DNA of 38,403 nucleotides from Marinilabilia sp. UBA5340 (GTDB taxonomy: Bacteria; Bacteroidota; Bacteroidia; Bacteroidales; Marinilabiliaceae), in assembly GCA_002411085.1 (NCBI GenBank), contig DHQK01000255.1, positions 1 to 38,403 of the forward strand, given 5' to 3'. Each line of letters begins with the position of its first letter. Positions within the stretch are counted from its first letter, which is position 1. Shown here piece by piece: positions 1 through 7,692 of this stretch. The notes under the pieces are model-generated. The model had not been told where the DNA came from, searched no databases, and saw only the letters and a program-made list of their open reading frames with translations. The translations under genes and the position numbers were made by a program.

Positions 1-767
1 CCATTTTTTTCCAGTGTTTTCTGATGACTTTTCACCCAGGGAACATGTGCATATGAAAAAGTTACAATTCTGTCTGGACGGGCATCGATGGCTTGTTTAA
101 TAGACTCATTGAAGGATTCCGGTGTTTGATAGGGGAGGCCGTAGATGAAGTCGAGGTTTACCGAAACGCCGTGGTTTCTCAGTATCCGAACTATATCTTT
201 GACCGGCATGGCTGATGGTTCCCGGTTGGCAGCAAGCAAAATCTTCTTGTCGAAATCCTGAATCCCCAGGCTCATACGGTTGAATCCCATTTTCAGCAGC
301 CGGTTGATGTATTCAATGGTGAGATATGCCGGATTGCATTCGATGGCAACTTCTGCGTTGGATGCCATGGTGTAATTGCGATAGATGGCATTCATAATGC
401 GTTCAATCTGATCGGCAGTGAGCGCATTGGGGGTTCCGCCGCCCCAGTGAATCTGGGTGACCTGTCGCGACTTATCAATGTGTCCGGCAATCAGTTCAAT
501 CTCTTTGATAATGGCATCAATGTAATCCTCATATAAATTGTTGTTGCGTGATATGAGGGTGGTACAACCACAATAAAAGCATAGTTGCGTGCAAAACGGG
601 ATATGCAGATAGAGAGAGATTGCTTTGGGCTGATGCTCATTTGATTCTTCAACAGCTCTGATGTAATCCGATGCCGTAAATCCTTCCTTGAAAAAGGTTG
701 CCGGTGGGTAGCTTGTATATCTGGGTAAAGGTTGGTTGTATTTGTCTAAAAGTTGTTGGTCTATCAT
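1..767 (-). CDS. hemN: Oxygen-independent coproporphyrinogen III oxidase, N-terminal part (runs off window)
   Basis: Radical SAM enzyme of haem synthesis that decarboxylates coproporphyrinogen III to protoporphyrinogen IX without oxygen. About 255 residues are visible out of roughly 455 usual for HemN; the C-terminal half lies beyond the left edge. The translation shows the HemN start RYTSYPPA, then HIPFCTQLCFYCGC, which carries the CxxxCxxCxC cluster of true HemN, then HWGGGTPNALT and the FNRMSLGIQDF and DFIYGLPYQTPESF segments. The start ATG (765-767) overlaps the stop of the upstream MFS gene as ATGA, which implies translational coupling. The link to an uptake permease leaves open a role in porphyrin use, as with the HemN relatives HutW and ChuW, but the visible motifs match the biosynthetic enzyme. 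Confidence 0.93.
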   Translation of the reverse strand, partial: MIDQQLLDKYNQPLPRYTSYPPATFFKEGFTASDYIRAVEESNEHQPKAISLYLHIPFCTQLCFYCGCTTLISRNNNLYEDYIDAIIKEIELIAGHIDKSRQVTQIHWGGGTPNALTADQIERIMNAIYRNYTMASNAEVAIECNPAYLTIEYINRLLKMGFNRMSLGIQDFDKKILLAANREPSAMPVKDIVRILRNHGVSVNLDFIYGLPYQTPESFNESIKQAIDARPDRIVTFSYAHVPWVKSHQKTLEKN

Positions 768-1963
768 TTCTCTACTACTTTCCTGAAAATCGTTCGTGAT
801 AATATTAATAGAATGATGGCTATGTGTGCTTCCAGGATATACATCCCGTGATAGCCATAAGTATTGGCAAATTTACTCAGGCCGATGGTCAGAAACAGGC
901 TGCTCAGATGCGTGATGACAATCTGAATGGTGAAATCTGTCCCTTCAAGACCTTTCCGGACTTTATCCATGGCTACGGTATAAATAAATACTGAAGCCAT
1001 TCCGTATGTGCCCCACACCATGGAGCTGGCAACATAAATGCCCCAAAGGGGAACCTGGCCGTGCATTTTCCACACAAAAAAGAGGGAAGACAGAAAACCG
1101 GTAAGCAGAATTATCTGCAGAGCTGTTGTCCTTTTTACCCTGCGGATGATCCATCCACCGCCAAGGGAAAAGACTGCACCAACTGCTGTTCCGTAAATTC
1201 CGGAGATCATCCCGATTTCTTTTGCGGTATATCCCTGATCAACCATGAAAGGTTTGAACATGGATAATAACCCGATGATTCCTGAGTAATATAGAAACAA
1301 CAAAAGCAGATGGCGTAAGTTTCCTTTTTGTTTAAAAAAACTGAATCCATCATCCCATTTTGGCCGTCGTTTGGGCTCTGTGGTGGTTCGCTCCAGGGGT
1401 AATCGTGCAAAAGTAACCGGCATCAGCGCCATGGTAACCAGAAATGCAAGTAAAAGGAGCAAAGCCTGCCAGCCAATGTAATAATAGGCCATGAGCAAAA
1501 CTCCGCTGCCAATTGTGGTGCCCAAAAAGCTGCCTCCTGATTGCATGCTGTTGCCATAACTGCGTTCTTCGGATTTGAGGGTGAGTATGGCAAAAGCATC
1601 TGTGGCAATGTCCTGGGTGCCTGATGCTATAAAAGCGATGACCACGAGCACTATAATGGTTGTGAAATCGCTGGAGAGATTGAAGAAGCTGATCAATACA
1701 ATTACCATGGCATAAAACACCTCCGATCCCAGAATCCAACGACGGTAATGTTTTCTCGAAGGGCTGGTGTGATCCACCATTGGAGCCCATAAAAATTTTA
1801 ATATCCAGGGTATCTTGATGAGCTGAATGAGTCCGATTGAAGTAAGAGAATACTCCTCCTGGCGCATGATTACCGGCACAACGGTTGAGAAAAAACTCAT
1901 AGGGATTGATTGCGCCAGATAAAGGCTCAGAAGGGTTCCGTATTTTTTAAATGATTGGTTCAT
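764..1963 (-). CDS. MFS permease of the AmpG / FptX-RhtX (PAT) type
   Basis: Inner-membrane transporter of 399 residues with about twelve hydrophobic segments. The N-terminal half carries APMVDHTSPSRKHYRRW after TM2 and SGTQDIATDAFAI near residue 117, both typical of the AmpG-related permease group. This group includes muropeptide permease AmpG and single-subunit ferri-siderophore permeases (FptX, RhtX, YbtX-like). Its neighbours are a FyuA-like TonB receptor upstream and hemN downstream (4-bp overlap), so import of a siderophore or porphyrin is more likely than muropeptide recycling. That assignment is inference from context. Typical length for the family; no truncation seen. Confidence 0.8.
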   Translation of the reverse strand: MNQSFKKYGTLLSLYLAQSIPMSFFSTVVPVIMRQEEYSLTSIGLIQLIKIPWILKFLWAPMVDHTSPSRKHYRRWILGSEVFYAMVIVLISFFNLSSDFTTIIVLVVIAFIASGTQDIATDAFAILTLKSEERSYGNSMQSGGSFLGTTIGSGVLLMAYYYIGWQALLLLLAFLVTMALMPVTFARLPLERTTTEPKRRPKWDDGFSFFKQKGNLRHLLLLFLYYSGIIGLLSMFKPFMVDQGYTAKEIGMISGIYGTAVGAVFSLGGGWIIRRVKRTTALQIILLTGFLSSLFFVWKMHGQVPLWGIYVASSMVWGTYGMASVFIYTVAMDKVRKGLEGTDFTIQIVITHLSSLFLTIGLSKFANTYGYHGMYILEAHIAIILLILSRTIFRKVVEK

Positions 1964-2040
1964 TGAATGACCTGCTTTTTTGTTTTGTGCTCCCCGTATT
2001 CAGGAGCATTTTAGATATTTTAATTTCTCAAACCTTAAAC

Positions 2041-2096
2041 CTCCAGCCTCTAATCTCTAACTTCTAATCTCCAGCCTCTAATCGCCAACTTCTAAC
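2041..2096. repeat. Two tandem copies of a 28-bp CTAATCTC-type repeat
   Basis: Copy 1 is 2041-2068 and copy 2 is 2069-2096; 24 of 28 positions match by eye. Each unit is built from smaller CTAATCT/CTAACTT blocks and begins CTCCAGCCTCTAAT. The array ends directly at the stop codon of the TonB receptor gene, in the gap before the MFS gene. No coding or hairpin role is apparent. Confidence 0.8.
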
Positions 2097-2098
2097 TT

Positions 2099-4222
2099 CT
2101 AAAACATCACTTTCAATTGGACACTAAAGTTAGCAGGAATTCCTCGTTGAGCATAATTGTTGCCCAGTGCACTGAATCGGAATACCTGATAGTTCTTGTC
2201 AAATATATTCCGTGATCGGAACGAGAGGCTTGTGTTTTTTCTCCGGAAAGTTACTGAAGCGTTCCATACACCATAGTATTCCTGAGAAGCACTGTTTTCA
2301 TCGTCCCAGTAAAGTTTTCCGGTTCCCTGATAATTGATGTTAATCCGGGCATTGTCGAGCAACCAGTTGTTAATGGGAATGTGAATGTTTTGCCCTGCAT
2401 AAAGGGTTAAATGAGGAGCGTAAGGCAGGTAATTTCCCGAAAGATCGGTGCTGTCATTTTTTTGATATTCCAGAAATGTAGCTTCCGTATATCCGGTATT
2501 GATGGTCGTCTCCAGAATTTTATTTGGCCTGATAGTCAGTTCTGCTTCCAAACCTTTGCTTTCCGAGCGTCCGGCATTCTTGAGCATACTGCCTCTTCCG
2601 CTTGGAACGGGCTGGTAAATCTGTTGATTTTTCCAGTCTATATAGAAGCCGGTAATGCTGAATCTTAAGAGATTGAGCATCCACTTTGATTTCAGGCCTG
2701 CTTCATAGCTCCAGCTGTGCTCGGCATCAAATGTTTGGTCCTGTGGACGCTCAAAAGTGCTGTTGAATCCGCCGGTTTTGTATCCTTTGGTGAGAGAACC
2801 ATAGATGTTAAAAGCGTTTGAAACCTGATAGTCAATGGAGATTCGTGGAAGAATTTCAGAGAATTTCATGTCTGAATCGGTGCTGTCAACAGGTATTAAT
2901 TGTCCATCACGAATCATATCATAGTAATAATCCTGTGTGTTTTTTTCCCAGTCGATGCGAATTCCGGGGGTAACGGAAAGTTTATCAAAGAGAAAGCTCT
3001 TAAGATTTGTCTGGGCAAAGAATGCAAGGCCCATGTTGGTGTGGTCATAATCTTTTCGTATTTCGGTAGAGTAACCCGGGCCTGTTCCCACGTTTACATT
3101 TTTATCCAGAGACTGGAAGAATCCGAAAACACCAAAAGTAGTTTCTGTTTTTTCCCTGTCAAGGGTTGCCGATACTTCTTGTGAAAAGATGAGTTGAGTT
3201 TGCGGCTGAGATACAATATAGCGGGAGTCTGGGGTGAAATCCTGATCAATAGTCTGTTTATCATCGATGTATTGCGCGCTGGTGGTTGCATTGATGGTAA
3301 GGTCATTTTTTGTCCAGGAATTTACAAGTCCTGCCGTTGTCAGATTTCGGTCATAGCCGCTTGGTTCATTGTAATTAACTGGTTGAAGTTGATTGGTGGA
3401 AGGATCAATAATTCCGTATGGATAACCATCTTGCTTACTCTCTTCTGTAGAAACAATCAAGTCGGTTTTGAAATTTTCGTTCCAGCGATGAATAATCCTG
3501 GCCCGAGCGTTGAAAACATCCATTTTGTCAGCCATTTTTCCTGAAAAGATGTTTTCAAAATAACCATCCTGATTGCGATATTGGCCGCCTACCTGAAGGT
3601 CGGTTTTTTCTCCCAGAGGTTGGTTGAAGGTGAGCCCGAAATTATGCCGCCCATAATCGCCAAACTCCATTTCAGCAGTAACATTTTGCGTTTTCTCAGG
3701 ACTTTGGGTGTAAACATGGATCAGTCCTCCCATGTTATTACGCCCGTACATGGTGCCCTGGGGCCCGCGGAGAACCTCCACACGCTCAATATTGTAAAAT
3801 TCAAAGTCGAACGATGATTTGTCGAATTGAGGTACATTGTCTACATAGAGCCCTACCGCAGGACTGTTGATACGTGATCCGATTCCTCTGATGTAAATGG
3901 GGGAGGTGAGCTTGCTCCCGTACGAGGGCATATATAAATTGGGAACCCGTGAGGTCAGGTCGGTAAGTCCGGTCACCTGCTCCTGTTCTATCTGATTTGC
4001 CGGAATAAGACTGGTGGAGATAGGGAGTTCCTGCAAGGGGCGCTTCTCCCTGGCACTTTTTATAACGACCTCTCCAAGGTGAACAGTGGGGAAATTCAGG
4101 CTGTCCAAAGAAACCAACATTTTTTCGTCATCGTGTGATTTTTGACCTTTCAGCGGGGTTGATGTCAATATTAAAACACTAATAAGGAAAAGGATGGTGG
4201 ATTGAGCAATCTTTATTTTCAT
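2099..4222 (-). CDS. TonB-dependent outer-membrane receptor, FyuA-like
   Basis: Outer-membrane gated channel of 707 residues. A signal peptide (about residues 1-26) is followed by a TonB-box-like stretch near residues 47-55 (HLGEVVIKS). The plug domain includes LPISTSLIP, SPIYIRGIGSRINSPAVGLY, VDNVPQF and VEVLRGPQGTMYGRNNMGG. The 22-strand barrel follows, with YGSLTKGYKTGGFN and a C-terminus ending in an aromatic residue (LKVMF). There is no carboxypeptidase-regulatory domain, unlike SusC proteins. Plug and barrel motifs resemble the yersiniabactin/pesticin receptor FyuA as I recall it. With the co-directional FptX-like permease this suggests a siderophore substrate; haem or another porphyrin is the alternative because of hemN. 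No riboswitch or iron box was recognised upstream. Confidence 0.9.
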   Translation of the reverse strand: MKIKIAQSTILFLISVLILTSTPLKGQKSHDDEKMLVSLDSLNFPTVHLGEVVIKSAREKRPLQELPISTSLIPANQIEQEQVTGLTDLTSRVPNLYMPSYGSKLTSPIYIRGIGSRINSPAVGLYVDNVPQFDKSSFDFEFYNIERVEVLRGPQGTMYGRNNMGGLIHVYTQSPEKTQNVTAEMEFGDYGRHNFGLTFNQPLGEKTDLQVGGQYRNQDGYFENIFSGKMADKMDVFNARARIIHRWNENFKTDLIVSTEESKQDGYPYGIIDPSTNQLQPVNYNEPSGYDRNLTTAGLVNSWTKNDLTINATTSAQYIDDKQTIDQDFTPDSRYIVSQPQTQLIFSQEVSATLDREKTETTFGVFGFFQSLDKNVNVGTGPGYSTEIRKDYDHTNMGLAFFAQTNLKSFLFDKLSVTPGIRIDWEKNTQDYYYDMIRDGQLIPVDSTDSDMKFSEILPRISIDYQVSNAFNIYGSLTKGYKTGGFNSTFERPQDQTFDAEHSWSYEAGLKSKWMLNLLRFSITGFYIDWKNQQIYQPVPSGRGSMLKNAGRSESKGLEAELTIRPNKILETTINTGYTEATFLEYQKNDSTDLSGNYLPYAPHLTLYAGQNIHIPINNWLLDNARININYQGTGKLYWDDENSASQEYYGVWNASVTFRRKNTSLSFRSRNIFDKNYQVFRFSALGNNYAQRGIPANFSVQLKVMF

Positions 4223-4427
4223 TTAGAGTTATTTATTCTGTCTGAGCTATTCCACTCAGGCGTTGCAAGGAAAAATTAGACCATGCAATTCGGTTTGACT
4301 AAAAAACAGGAATTCTACCGGAACTGCGTATGGTGTAAATTAGATAATATGCATAAGCCATATCGTTAGGTTTATCCTTTCAAATGATAACTACCAACGA
4401 AGTATTTAATAACCGATAATTTGGATG

Positions 4428-4808
4428 TTAAACAGAATGGAAGGGATATACCCCTGGCGGTGCTCGATCTGGATTATTTCCGGGAAGGATTAATCCGGAA
4501 AGTCTGTTGAAATAAAACGTTAGAATTTCTTGGTCAAGACCTAAAGGTGGCGGAATGATTGTGTTTCTTTCTGTTTGTTTGAAGCAATGTTTCTGGTGGA
4601 TTTTATTCCTTTTTGCAGCCTCATTTTCAATGTTTATTGTCAGGAAGGATGATTCGTTGGAGGAAAATGGGACGCCTAACTCCGTAAAACTATGGCACAA
4701 TGATTCAGTATCTTCTTCATTGGCTGAATTGAAAAAAAATGCCCAGGCAGAAAAAGCAATGATTACGATGTATGGAAGATGTGTGGTAAAAAGTCCTATT
4801 TGGAACAT
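4428..4808 (-). CDS. Small predicted membrane protein upstream of the TonB receptor
   Basis: Putative 126-residue protein, co-directional with and 205 bp upstream of the receptor gene. Residues 1-28 form a hydrophobic segment (LPYIVIIAFSAWAFFF). The rest is polar, with a Cys/His-containing patch (HQKHCF) and a C-terminus carrying NPDRAPPG. I recall short proteins with a terminal RAPP/RGPP motif sitting next to TonB receptors in other bacteria, but cannot confirm homology. The start ATG (4806-4808) is preceded by AAAAGGA at suitable spacing, which supports translation. Function unknown. A 112-residue frame on the plus strand (4555-4893) competes for the same DNA; strand, ribosome site and context favour the minus-strand reading. 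Confidence 0.5.
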   Translation of the reverse strand: MFQIGLFTTHLPYIVIIAFSAWAFFFNSANEEDTESLCHSFTELGVPFSSNESSFLTINIENEAAKRNKIHQKHCFKQTERNTIIPPPLGLDQEILTFYFNRLSGLILPGNNPDRAPPGVYPFHSV

Positions 4809-5231
4809 ATCAAATCCTTTTCCGGTGCGCCAAAGGTATAAAAAATGCAGAATTTTTCGGAATTATGGTGCTGATATTTGTATGCTACCTTAGGTATTGT
4901 AAACAGGCTGAAAGCCCGAGGGAAATAGTCCAGGGCATGGTTCCGGGTTTAGATTTGTAGACTTGATGAAACCTGCTTCCCGCAGGTAAGGCTAAAACCA
5001 AAACAAGTTGTTCCTGCTTTTGTCATAGTTTTTTAATCTAAGATATTTTTTTGTGAGGGTGTATTTCCTTTGTATGCTCAAAAATGGTGATTGACCCCCT
5101 TTTTGAGTGGGGTTAAAATATAAAAATGAATTAAAAAATTTCATTTACCCCATTAAAGATGTATATTTGTCGAAAATTTTGCCTGCAGGACATTTTTAAT
5201 AGTTAACTAACCAGACATTAAAAATTAAATT
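4809..5231. other. Divergent intergenic region
   Basis: This gap separates the minus-strand uptake genes from amtB. It holds a perfect hairpin at 4971-4987 (ACCTGC, loop TTCCC, GCAGGT), a small GGCT-GAA-AGCC hairpin near 4908, and the amtB regulatory region from about 5093. I looked for a cobalamin or TPP riboswitch on both strands and did not find the conserved boxes. Confidence 0.5.
5093..5169 (+). promoter_or_regulatory. amtB promoter region with GGGGT/ACCCC palindromes
   Basis: A Bacteroidota -7 box TATATTTG lies at 5162-5169, but no TTG -33 box sits about 20 bp upstream, so an activator may be needed. Just upstream are ACCCC (5094-5098), GGGGT (5109-5113) and ACCCC (5147-5151). The inner pair also flanks an AAATGAA/TTCATTT dyad. 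The arrangement looks like a binding site or alternative hairpins and would fit nitrogen control of amtB; the regulator is unknown. Confidence 0.5.
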
Positions 5232-6554
5232 ATGAGAAAGCGATTGATGATGTTGGCTGCCTTTCTGGGTGTTGGAATTTCCTTCGCCATGGCAGCAGAA
5301 ACACCGGAGATTGACACCGGGGCTACCGCCTGGATGCTTACGTCCACAGCCTTGGTATTGTTGATGATTCCCGGACTTGCCATGTTTTATGGAGGCCTGG
5401 TAAGATCCAAAAATGTATTGGGAACCATGATGCACAGCTTTGCAGCCATGGGGGTTATGAGTGTATTATGGGTAGCTGTCAGCTACAGTATGACCTTTGG
5501 AGAGAATGTCCTGGGGGGATGGATTGGTTGGAATCCTGACTATCTGTTCCTGAGAGGTATCGATCATACCATAATGGAAGAAGGTGTCCCTGAATATGTT
5601 TTTTCCATGTTTCAGGGGAAATTTGCGATTATTACTCCTGCTTTGCTTGCAGGTGCCATTGCCGAGCGTGTGAAATTCAAAAGTTATTTGTTGTTTATCA
5701 CTCTTTGGGGATTATTGGTGTACAACCCACTATGCCATTGGGTATGGGCGCCCGATGGATTTTTATTTAATCTTGGAGCTGATGGGGCCATCGATTTTGC
5801 CGGTGGTACCGTAGTCCATATATCTGCCGGAGTTAGTGGCTTGGTTGCCGCCCTCTACCTGGGTGCCCGCCGGGGTTATCCACAACGGCAGATGCGTCCG
5901 AATAACTTAGTTATTACTCTGATTGGAGCAGGTTTGCTATGGGTTGGCTGGTTTGGTTTTAATGCCGGCAGCAGTGTATCCAGCGGCCTTACTACTGCCC
6001 AGGCCCTGACCGCCACACAGGTAGCTGCTGCTGCAGGTGCCCTAATGTGGATGGTCATCGAGTTGGCCCACCAGGGAAAAGCTACCGCGTTGGGGTTTGC
6101 CAGTGGCATTTTAGCGGGTCTGGTTGCGGTAACCCCTGCGGCCGGTGTGGTTCAACCTGCCGGAGCTCTCATTTTGGGGGCCGTGGCTTCCCTGGTTTGC
6201 TATTTTGCTATACTTCTGAAAGACAAATGGGGATACGATGACAGTTTGGATGCTTTTGGAGTCCACGGCGTTGGCGGTATTGTGGGGGCTTTGTTACTCG
6301 CTTTTTTTATCCGTCCCGAGTGGATGGCCAATGCTTCAGAACTGGCAGGTGGAATTTGGACAGCATGGGATCAATTTGTAGTACAAGCTGCTGCTGTGGG
6401 TATTGCTATAGTGTATGCTCTGGTTGTGACCATTGTGTTGCTCTGGATTGTGCAAAAAACAGTTGGTCTCAAATCTACTCCTGAAGAGGAAATGCAGGGA
6501 CTGGATCCTTCCTATCACGGAGAAAGAGGTTATGGAATGTTGAACCCCAATTAA
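5232..6554 (+). CDS. amtB: Ammonium transporter AmtB
   Basis: Trimeric inner-membrane ammonium channel of 440 residues. A cleavable signal peptide (residues 1-21, ending MAA) precedes eleven expected membrane helices. Signature segments include GLAMFYGGLVRSKN (48-61), IDFAGGTVVHISAG (187-200) with the conserved Asp188 and pore His196, FGFNAGS (241-247), and DDSLDAFGVHGVGG with pore His345. The C-terminal tail ends near GERGYGMLNPN, the region that docks P-II protein in the family. The P-II gene follows after 15 bp, as is usual for amtB-glnK pairs, so transport is probably gated by it. Transcription probably depends on nitrogen status (see upstream palindromes). Confidence 0.97.
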   Translation: MRKRLMMLAAFLGVGISFAMAAETPEIDTGATAWMLTSTALVLLMIPGLAMFYGGLVRSKNVLGTMMHSFAAMGVMSVLWVAVSYSMTFGENVLGGWIGWNPDYLFLRGIDHTIMEEGVPEYVFSMFQGKFAIITPALLAGAIAERVKFKSYLLFITLWGLLVYNPLCHWVWAPDGFLFNLGADGAIDFAGGTVVHISAGVSGLVAALYLGARRGYPQRQMRPNNLVITLIGAGLLWVGWFGFNAGSSVSSGLTTAQALTATQVAAAAGALMWMVIELAHQGKATALGFASGILAGLVAVTPAAGVVQPAGALILGAVASLVCYFAILLKDKWGYDDSLDAFGVHGVGGIVGALLLAFFIRPEWMANASELAGGIWTAWDQFVVQAAAVGIAIVYALVVTIVLLWIVQKTVGLKSTPEEEMQGLDPSYHGERGYGMLNPN

Positions 6555-6569
6555 TTTAGACACCGGAAT

Positions 6570-6920
6570 ATGAAACTAATTACAGCTATTATACGAGAGC
6601 CGCAACTGGATCAGGTGCGGGAATCATTGATTGCATCCGGGATCACACGTATTACGGTAAGTCGTGTCTCAGGTCATGGTGCTCAGCGAAAAGAAGAAAT
6701 CTATCGGGGTAAGAGAATTGTGCCCAATTTGATTCCTAAAATAAGAATTGATATCGCAGTGAATGAGGAGTTTGTAGATCCTACCATTGATGCCATTGTT
6801 GCAGCAGCACGCTCACATGACGGTATTGATGGAGAAGTGGGAGATGGAAAAATATTTGTCACCCCGCTGGAACAGGTGGTGCGTATTCGTACCGGTGAAA
6901 GAGGTGGTGCTGCCATTTGA
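6570..6920 (+). CDS. glnK: P-II nitrogen regulatory protein without Tyr51
   Basis: Small trimeric sensor of ATP/ADP and 2-oxoglutarate, 116 residues, expected to bind and close AmtB. Conserved parts are the N-terminal strand MKLITAIIRE, Gln39 and the Lys57 equivalent of the 2-oxoglutarate-binding Lys58, the GDGKIFV B-loop region, and the VVRIRTGERG C-loop. The T-loop reads EEIYRGKRIVPNLIPK. Aligned by eye to E. coli GlnK it keeps Tyr46 (here Tyr45), but the uridylylated Tyr51 is replaced by Ile50 and the loop is one residue shorter. About four extra residues (HDGI) sit before the B-loop. GlnD-type uridylylation is therefore unlikely. A strong terminator follows. Confidence 0.95.
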   Translation: MKLITAIIREPQLDQVRESLIASGITRITVSRVSGHGAQRKEEIYRGKRIVPNLIPKIRIDIAVNEEFVDPTIDAIVAAARSHDGIDGEVGDGKIFVTPLEQVVRIRTGERGGAAI

Positions 6921-6932
6921 TGTTGATAATTG

Positions 6933-6983
6933 AAAACAGAACGGGGCTTCTTTTTATTTTGGAGCCCTGTTTCTGTTTTATTT
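6933..6983 (+). terminator. Intrinsic terminator after the P-II gene
   Basis: A long stem pairs AAAACAGAAC-GGGGCT with AGCCCTGTTTCTGTTTT around a T-rich loop and ends in a T-rich run. It lies 13 bp past the stop codon and closes the amtB-glnK unit. Confidence 0.8.
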
Positions 6984-7342
6984 GGTGTCAGGTATAAAAA
7001 TAGGTCGTTTAAAAAAGCCTAAACGCAGAGACGCAATAGCGCAAAGTTTTAATTATGAAAGATTTATATGTTGAATTGCTGACTCTGTAAATAATTAATT
7101 TCCAGCCACCTATAGCGGATTGACGCAGTATCGGTATAGAAATGAGCTTGTTTATTGAAATTCTTTGGCTGCTCTTTGTGTTAAACTCTGAGAACTCAGT
7201 ATTAATATCCAGGTAAACAATGTTGACCATCATTGGTGGTAGCAAAAGAAGCATGGTTTTAAATAATTGGGGCAGGCTGAACGTCTCTTTGTCCCAAATC
7301 ACCTATCCAAACCCCAAAAACTCAAAACCAAAAACTCGAAAC
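6984..7342. other. Gene-free gap with degenerate intergenic repeats
   Basis: No credible gene is seen here. The stretch contains a CGCAGAGACGCA-type repeat (about 7019-7047), a related CTCTTTGTGTTAAACTCTG segment (about 7168-7190), and an ACTCAAAAC-type low-complexity run (7311-7349) that reaches the stop codon of the tautomerase gene. A 97-residue frame on the minus strand shows no recognisable motif and overlaps these repeats. Confidence 0.6.
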
Positions 7343-7687
7343 TCAAAACGTTCCCTTGTTCCAGCCCCAGAAACTACGGGGGGCATCCGAAAATTCAATG
7401 TAAACGCGAGATGCATCAATTCCAAGTTCGTTTTCGACCAAAACAGGTATCTCTTTGGCCAGTGTCCCTGCCTGTTGGTTAGATAACCCGATACTTTTGA
7501 CTTCCAGAAAGGCGGTATCTTCATCCGTACCTCCAAATGTCATGGGGGTAGGTTGATCGAATTGTGTCATTACAAACTTTTCCGGCTTTTGAAGTGTTGC
7601 TGCTATTTGTGCAGAAGCTGATTTTAGGAATTTTGTTTGTGCCGATATGTCAATTGCTTTGTTGGTACTAATCTTTAAAAATGGCAT
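7343..7687 (-). CDS. MIF-like phenylpyruvate tautomerase
   Basis: Member of the macrophage migration inhibitory factor family, 114 residues, the normal length. Family features seen: Pro2 directly after Met (the catalytic N-terminal proline after Met removal), Lys34, Ile66, Tyr96 in RVYIEFSD, and the C-terminal GWNKGTF. The human CxxC motif is absent (GGTDEDTAF at that place), and MIF Asn97 is Glu here. Keto-enol tautomerisation of phenylpyruvate-like compounds is the likely chemistry; the physiological substrate is unknown. It starts 5 bp after the mevalonate kinase stop codon and is the last gene of the leucine/mevalonate operon. Confidence 0.88.
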   Translation of the reverse strand: MPFLKISTNKAIDISAQTKFLKSASAQIAATLQKPEKFVMTQFDQPTPMTFGGTDEDTAFLEVKSIGLSNQQAGTLAKEIPVLVENELGIDASRVYIEFSDAPRSFWGWNKGTF

Positions 7688-7692
7688 GTGAA

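Noticed and set aside
2030..2100. CRISPR array
   Set aside because: The repeats are contiguous and low-complexity, without unique spacers or cas genes.
4555..4893. 112-residue plus-strand frame
   Set aside because: It overlaps the more plausible minus-strand small membrane gene, lacks a recognised domain, and its hydrophobic start appears incidental.
4850..5040. Possible cobalamin or TPP riboswitch upstream of the TonB receptor locus
   Set aside because: A GGGAA next to a hairpin and a GGCTGA stretch drew attention, but the remaining conserved boxes of either riboswitch are absent on both strands.
7009..7302. 97-residue minus-strand frame
   Set aside because: It covers degenerate repeats and has no motif or credible ribosome site; treated as chance.
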